Below, piece by piece: positions 61,722 to 64,000 of a stretch of 64,000 nt of DNA. The DNA is from Chitinophaga sp. Cy-1792 (GTDB lineage Bacteria > Bacteroidota > Bacteroidia > Chitinophagales > Chitinophagaceae). The number at the start of each line of letters is the position of its first letter. Position 1 is the stretch's first letter. The DNA is taken from NCBI RefSeq assembly GCF_011752935.1, contig NZ_VWWO01000002.1, positions 186,001 to 250,000 on the forward strand, read 5' to 3'. The position numbers and the translations under genes are program-made. The notes under the pieces were generated by a model that searched no databases, was not told the DNA's origin, and saw only the letters and a list, made by a program, of their open reading frames with translations.

Positions 61722-63011
61722 ATGAACACCCAAAACCTTCCGCATACTGCAGCAGCAACCTGGAGTGGATTTATATACCAGGGTAAAGTGGCACTTTATC
61801 ATGTTATGAAACTCATAGCTGAAAAAACCAAAGCTGAATTAGATGCGCTCCATTTGCAGATTGATTCTTTAGAAGATTTTGCCATTGTAAATGTCCAACG
61901 AGGGAACACTATTCCTGTAACAATTCACCAGGTGAAGGCGGTTAATAGTCATCTTTATTCTACTTATGAAGATGCTTTTGAACAACTCGAGCAAAAGAAG
62001 AGAACTTATGGCATGACTGGTGATACGGCATATTTTCATTTATGTGTTGAAAATGACTATACCCCTGATGCTATAGAGCATTTACATCCGACGTTGAAAA
62101 TATACTGCTATAAAAGTGATGGATTTTGCCCTTTAACTGAAATTGATAACAAGATCAGGAGTATGTTGGTCGAGGCATTACAAAAACATAATATTCCTGG
62201 TAGTCATAATGATAATAATGTCAGAATATTAAGTGAATTAGCGGAAAAGAAAATAGTGGATCGGGTAATTTACATCCACTCGCTCAATCATGGAGGGATA
62301 AAAATAGCAGATGCAGCGTTCGACAATCCTATATGCTTATCAGAATTCCTGGATGAAATAAGTAAGGATTTAACAGCGGATATTCTGGATGAGAAGTTCT
62401 TTGAGCGAAGGATTAAAATGGATTTGAATCGTTATTATCAGGATTTCTGCGTTAATTATGATGCAGGGTTGGTGACTAATGAAATACAAGTGAAAATGGA
62501 TAACTACCTATACCTGTTGAACTCTTATCAAGGTGCTGATTTTAAATCCTTTATACAGAGTATAAGGCCGCATAAATCGATATCTTATGACAGTCTGGAA
62601 GGCTATACGGACTGCCTGAGCGATGATGAGATAAAAGACGCATTTTTGGAGATATTAATGATCATAAAGGAGTCAAATAATAATAGAAGAATTGGCTGGA
62701 CTTGTGCTGGGAACAAACACTACTACCCAACTTCCATCAACTATTCGAATTCGCCTGGCTACAAAAAAAAGGCAAGTGAACGCATTTTAAAAACAATATT
62801 GAATAAGGATATAGACCTACCATTTAATTCTGACTATCTAATCACTAGTGAATGTAATGTAGATGACTTGGAAGCCTGCGCAAATCATATTGGATGTCTT
62901 AATGCCGATAGCTTGTCAGGAGATGCTCAAAGGAGGAATAAAATAACACAATGGAAAAAGGTTAGTCTCATTGATCTTGAAACGGCAAAAAATATATTAA
63001 ATAATGATTGA
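61722..63011 (+). CDS. ABC-3C system effector: DUF4297-like nuclease head with ABC-3C C-terminal domain
   Basis: The 429-residue protein has an N-terminal segment WSGFIYQGKVALYHVMKL. Glu51-Asp52 in SLEDFAIVNV and Gln70-Val71-Lys72 in TIHQVKAVNSHL then resemble the PD-(D/E)xK nuclease fold of DUF4297-type dsDNA nucleases (as in Cap4). A middle part (YIHSLNHGGIKIADAAFDNPICLSEFLDEISKDL) and a C-terminal region resembling the ABC-3C C-terminal domain follow (NKHYYPTSINYSNSPGYKKKASERILKTI). The gene overlaps the next by 8 bases. In ABC-3C systems this component is the toxic effector, controlled by the middle component and the ATPase. The catalytic residues are inferred. Confidence 0.75.
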   Translation: MNTQNLPHTAAATWSGFIYQGKVALYHVMKLIAEKTKAELDALHLQIDSLEDFAIVNVQRGNTIPVTIHQVKAVNSHLYSTYEDAFEQLEQKKRTYGMTGDTAYFHLCVENDYTPDAIEHLHPTLKIYCYKSDGFCPLTEIDNKIRSMLVEALQKHNIPGSHNDNNVRILSELAEKKIVDRVIYIHSLNHGGIKIADAAFDNPICLSEFLDEISKDLTADILDEKFFERRIKMDLNRYYQDFCVNYDAGLVTNEIQVKMDNYLYLLNSYQGADFKSFIQSIRPHKSISYDSLEGYTDCLSDDEIKDAFLEILMIIKESNNNRRIGWTCAGNKHYYPTSINYSNSPGYKKKASERILKTILNKDIDLPFNSDYLITSECNVDDLEACANHIGCLNADSLSGDAQRRNKITQWKKVSLIDLETAKNILNND

Positions 63012-63681
63012 GCTGATTAGTGAGATATTCCAGGCAGCTGGGTTTGAAGACAGAGGGGGCGTAGATTTTAAAGTTTACGCGGTAAAAGACCGTGTTAATT
63101 ATTGGGTAGTTATTCAATGTGATAATATTGGTAAAATTATCGATGAGCAGATAGATATATTCATAAAGGCGAGTGAAATAGTTCAAGCGCCTACATTTGA
63201 TAAGAATGCAAATCTGTTGATATTATGCAGATACCAGTCAATTGCGGATATAATACCCGGTAGTTTGTTACAGGTTGAAGAGGATCCTTATAATTTTAAA
63301 AAGACCATTCTTTACTATACGGAAGGTGAATTGAACAATCTGCGCAATAAGATCGGAGACTTACCTGTACTAGACACTATCGAGACCCTGATATTGACGG
63401 AGGCTGTATTTGAAAAGCATAAAAATGAGTTTGATAGCAATGATTTCGAGTCGTTGGTCTATCGGATGGCTATCAAAATACCGTTTATCAGGATGAAGAT
63501 AGGGCAGATAAATAGTCTCGAATCCTTGGAATCGATCAATAAACAGGCACTTGATGATAATCCACTGAATGATTTGTTAGAAAAAGATTTATTATCCATC
63601 AGTGATAGTGAATTTCTTGCAATGACAGAGGCTGATATCCTTAATAAGCTTAGAACTACAAATACGGATGAAAATAGATAA
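63004..63681 (+). CDS. ABC-3C middle component
   Basis: The 225-residue soluble protein (MIELISEIFQAAGFEDRGGVDFKVYAVKDRVNYWVVIQCDNIGKIIDE) resembles the MC1-type middle component of ABC-three-component systems. It has a mixed alpha/beta N-terminal part and a C-terminal helical region (LLILCRYQSIADIIPGSLL, then YRMAIKIPFIRMKIGQINSLESLESINKQALDDNPLNDLLEKDLL). No catalytic motif is seen. It overlaps the effector by 8 bases and the ATPase by 14 bases, so all three products are made together, consistent with a complex. Confidence 0.75.
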   Translation: MIELISEIFQAAGFEDRGGVDFKVYAVKDRVNYWVVIQCDNIGKIIDEQIDIFIKASEIVQAPTFDKNANLLILCRYQSIADIIPGSLLQVEEDPYNFKKTILYYTEGELNNLRNKIGDLPVLDTIETLILTEAVFEKHKNEFDSNDFESLVYRMAIKIPFIRMKIGQINSLESLESINKQALDDNPLNDLLEKDLLSISDSEFLAMTEADILNKLRTTNTDENR

Positions 63682-64000
63682 AATAAGAATCCAGAACTTT
63701 AAGGTTTTTCAAGATATTACGTTAGACATGAACGCTTCAGATATTGTTGTTTTTGATGGCCCCAATGGTTTTGGTAAAACAACAATTTATGATGCGATTG
63801 AACTGGTATTTACGGGGAAAATAAGGAGATATCTGGATCTAAAGAATTTAGTAGTAGATGGAAGAGAGGTCGATTTGGCACATCCATTCCTACATGAAAA
63901 TAGAGTGGGAGAAGATATTGTTATAACCATTGAATTTACAAAAAATGAAAAGAGATATGTCCTGGGGCGGTTGGCTAAAACAGAGCGCATTAGGGGGATA
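63668..64000 (+). CDS. ABC-3C ATPase, SMC/RecF-like (truncated by window edge)
   Basis: ATG at 63668 starts MKIDKIRIQNFKVFQDITLDMNASDIVVFDGPNGFGKTTIYDAIELVFTG. This is an RecF/SMC-type N-terminus with Walker A GPNGFGKTTIYD at residues 36-47, and the strand-rich region characteristic of the ATPase lobe follows. Only the first 111 codons lie in the window. The start overlaps the previous gene by 14 bases. A long coiled-coil and a distal Walker B should follow beyond the edge. Confidence 0.85.
   Translation, partial: MKIDKIRIQNFKVFQDITLDMNASDIVVFDGPNGFGKTTIYDAIELVFTGKIRRYLDLKNLVVDGREVDLAHPFLHENRVGEDIVITIEFTKNEKRYVLGRLAKTERIRGI

Noticed and set aside
54060..64000. Duplicated tRNA 3' end as an attachment site
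   Set aside because: I searched by eye for the CCCAGCGGGATCACA segment downstream of the tRNA and found no second copy inside the window.

Overview
The window looks like a chromosome segment of a Chitinophaga-like Bacteroidota bacterium. The evidence is the recurring -7 element of the form TAnnTTTG, an outer-membrane receptor paired with a GLPGLI-family protein, a GSCFA protein, a DUF6934-like protein, an ECF42-type sigma factor, and many Sec-signal secreted enzymes. No rRNA, CRISPR array, integrase or intact insertion sequence was seen.

Layout. Positions 1-6.6 kb hold the end of a SNF2 helicase, an 88-bp tandem repeat, an outer-membrane barrel receptor with its GLPGLI partner, and a secreted protein. 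Positions 6.6-15.4 kb hold a thioesterase, an AraC regulator, a DUF6934-like gene with two tandem small paralogues, an NmrA-like/Crp-like divergent pair, a carbonyl/aromatic stress operon (pirin, receiver-like protein, ring-cleaving dioxygenase, carboxylesterase) and an ECF42-DGPF pair. Positions 15.5-29.9 kb hold an M1 aminopeptidase, a three-domain SGNH-alpha/beta-SGNH hydrolase, a methyltransferase, AraC and siderophore-interacting proteins, a class I aldolase, proBA and a two-component system.

Positions 30.0-32.9 kb are a tandem array of about seven copies of one four-helix membrane protein family, including one frameshifted copy and one 19-codon stub. Positions 33-38.6 kb carry an ArsR regulator, a duplicated SDR pair (one lacking the catalytic Tyr), a lipoprotein, a MocR regulator and alkA-ogt DNA repair. 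Positions 39.3-54 kb are largely housekeeping: a decarboxylase, EamA, GNAT, NUDIX, RlmB, HMG-CoA lyase, GSCFA, MFS, patatin-BamA, MiaE, BioF and penicillin acylase.

After a tRNA-Lys(TTT) gene at 54.06 kb the sequence becomes AT-rich and looks like a defence island. It holds a Septu-like ATPase/HNH pair, a 1.7-kb stretch without clear genes, a secreted glycosidase-like protein, a coiled hypothetical protein, and an ABC-three-component (ABC-3C) conflict system: a nuclease-headed effector, a middle component, and an SMC/RecF-like ATPase cut by the right edge.

Two genome-scale signatures stand out. One is a family of intergenic double hairpins with GCC-triloop-GGC apices, whose neighbouring arms often share bases. 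The other is a set of TAnnTTTG boxes lying only 4-6 bases before ATG, which predicts leaderless mRNAs, mainly for regulators and DNA/RNA-modifying enzymes.
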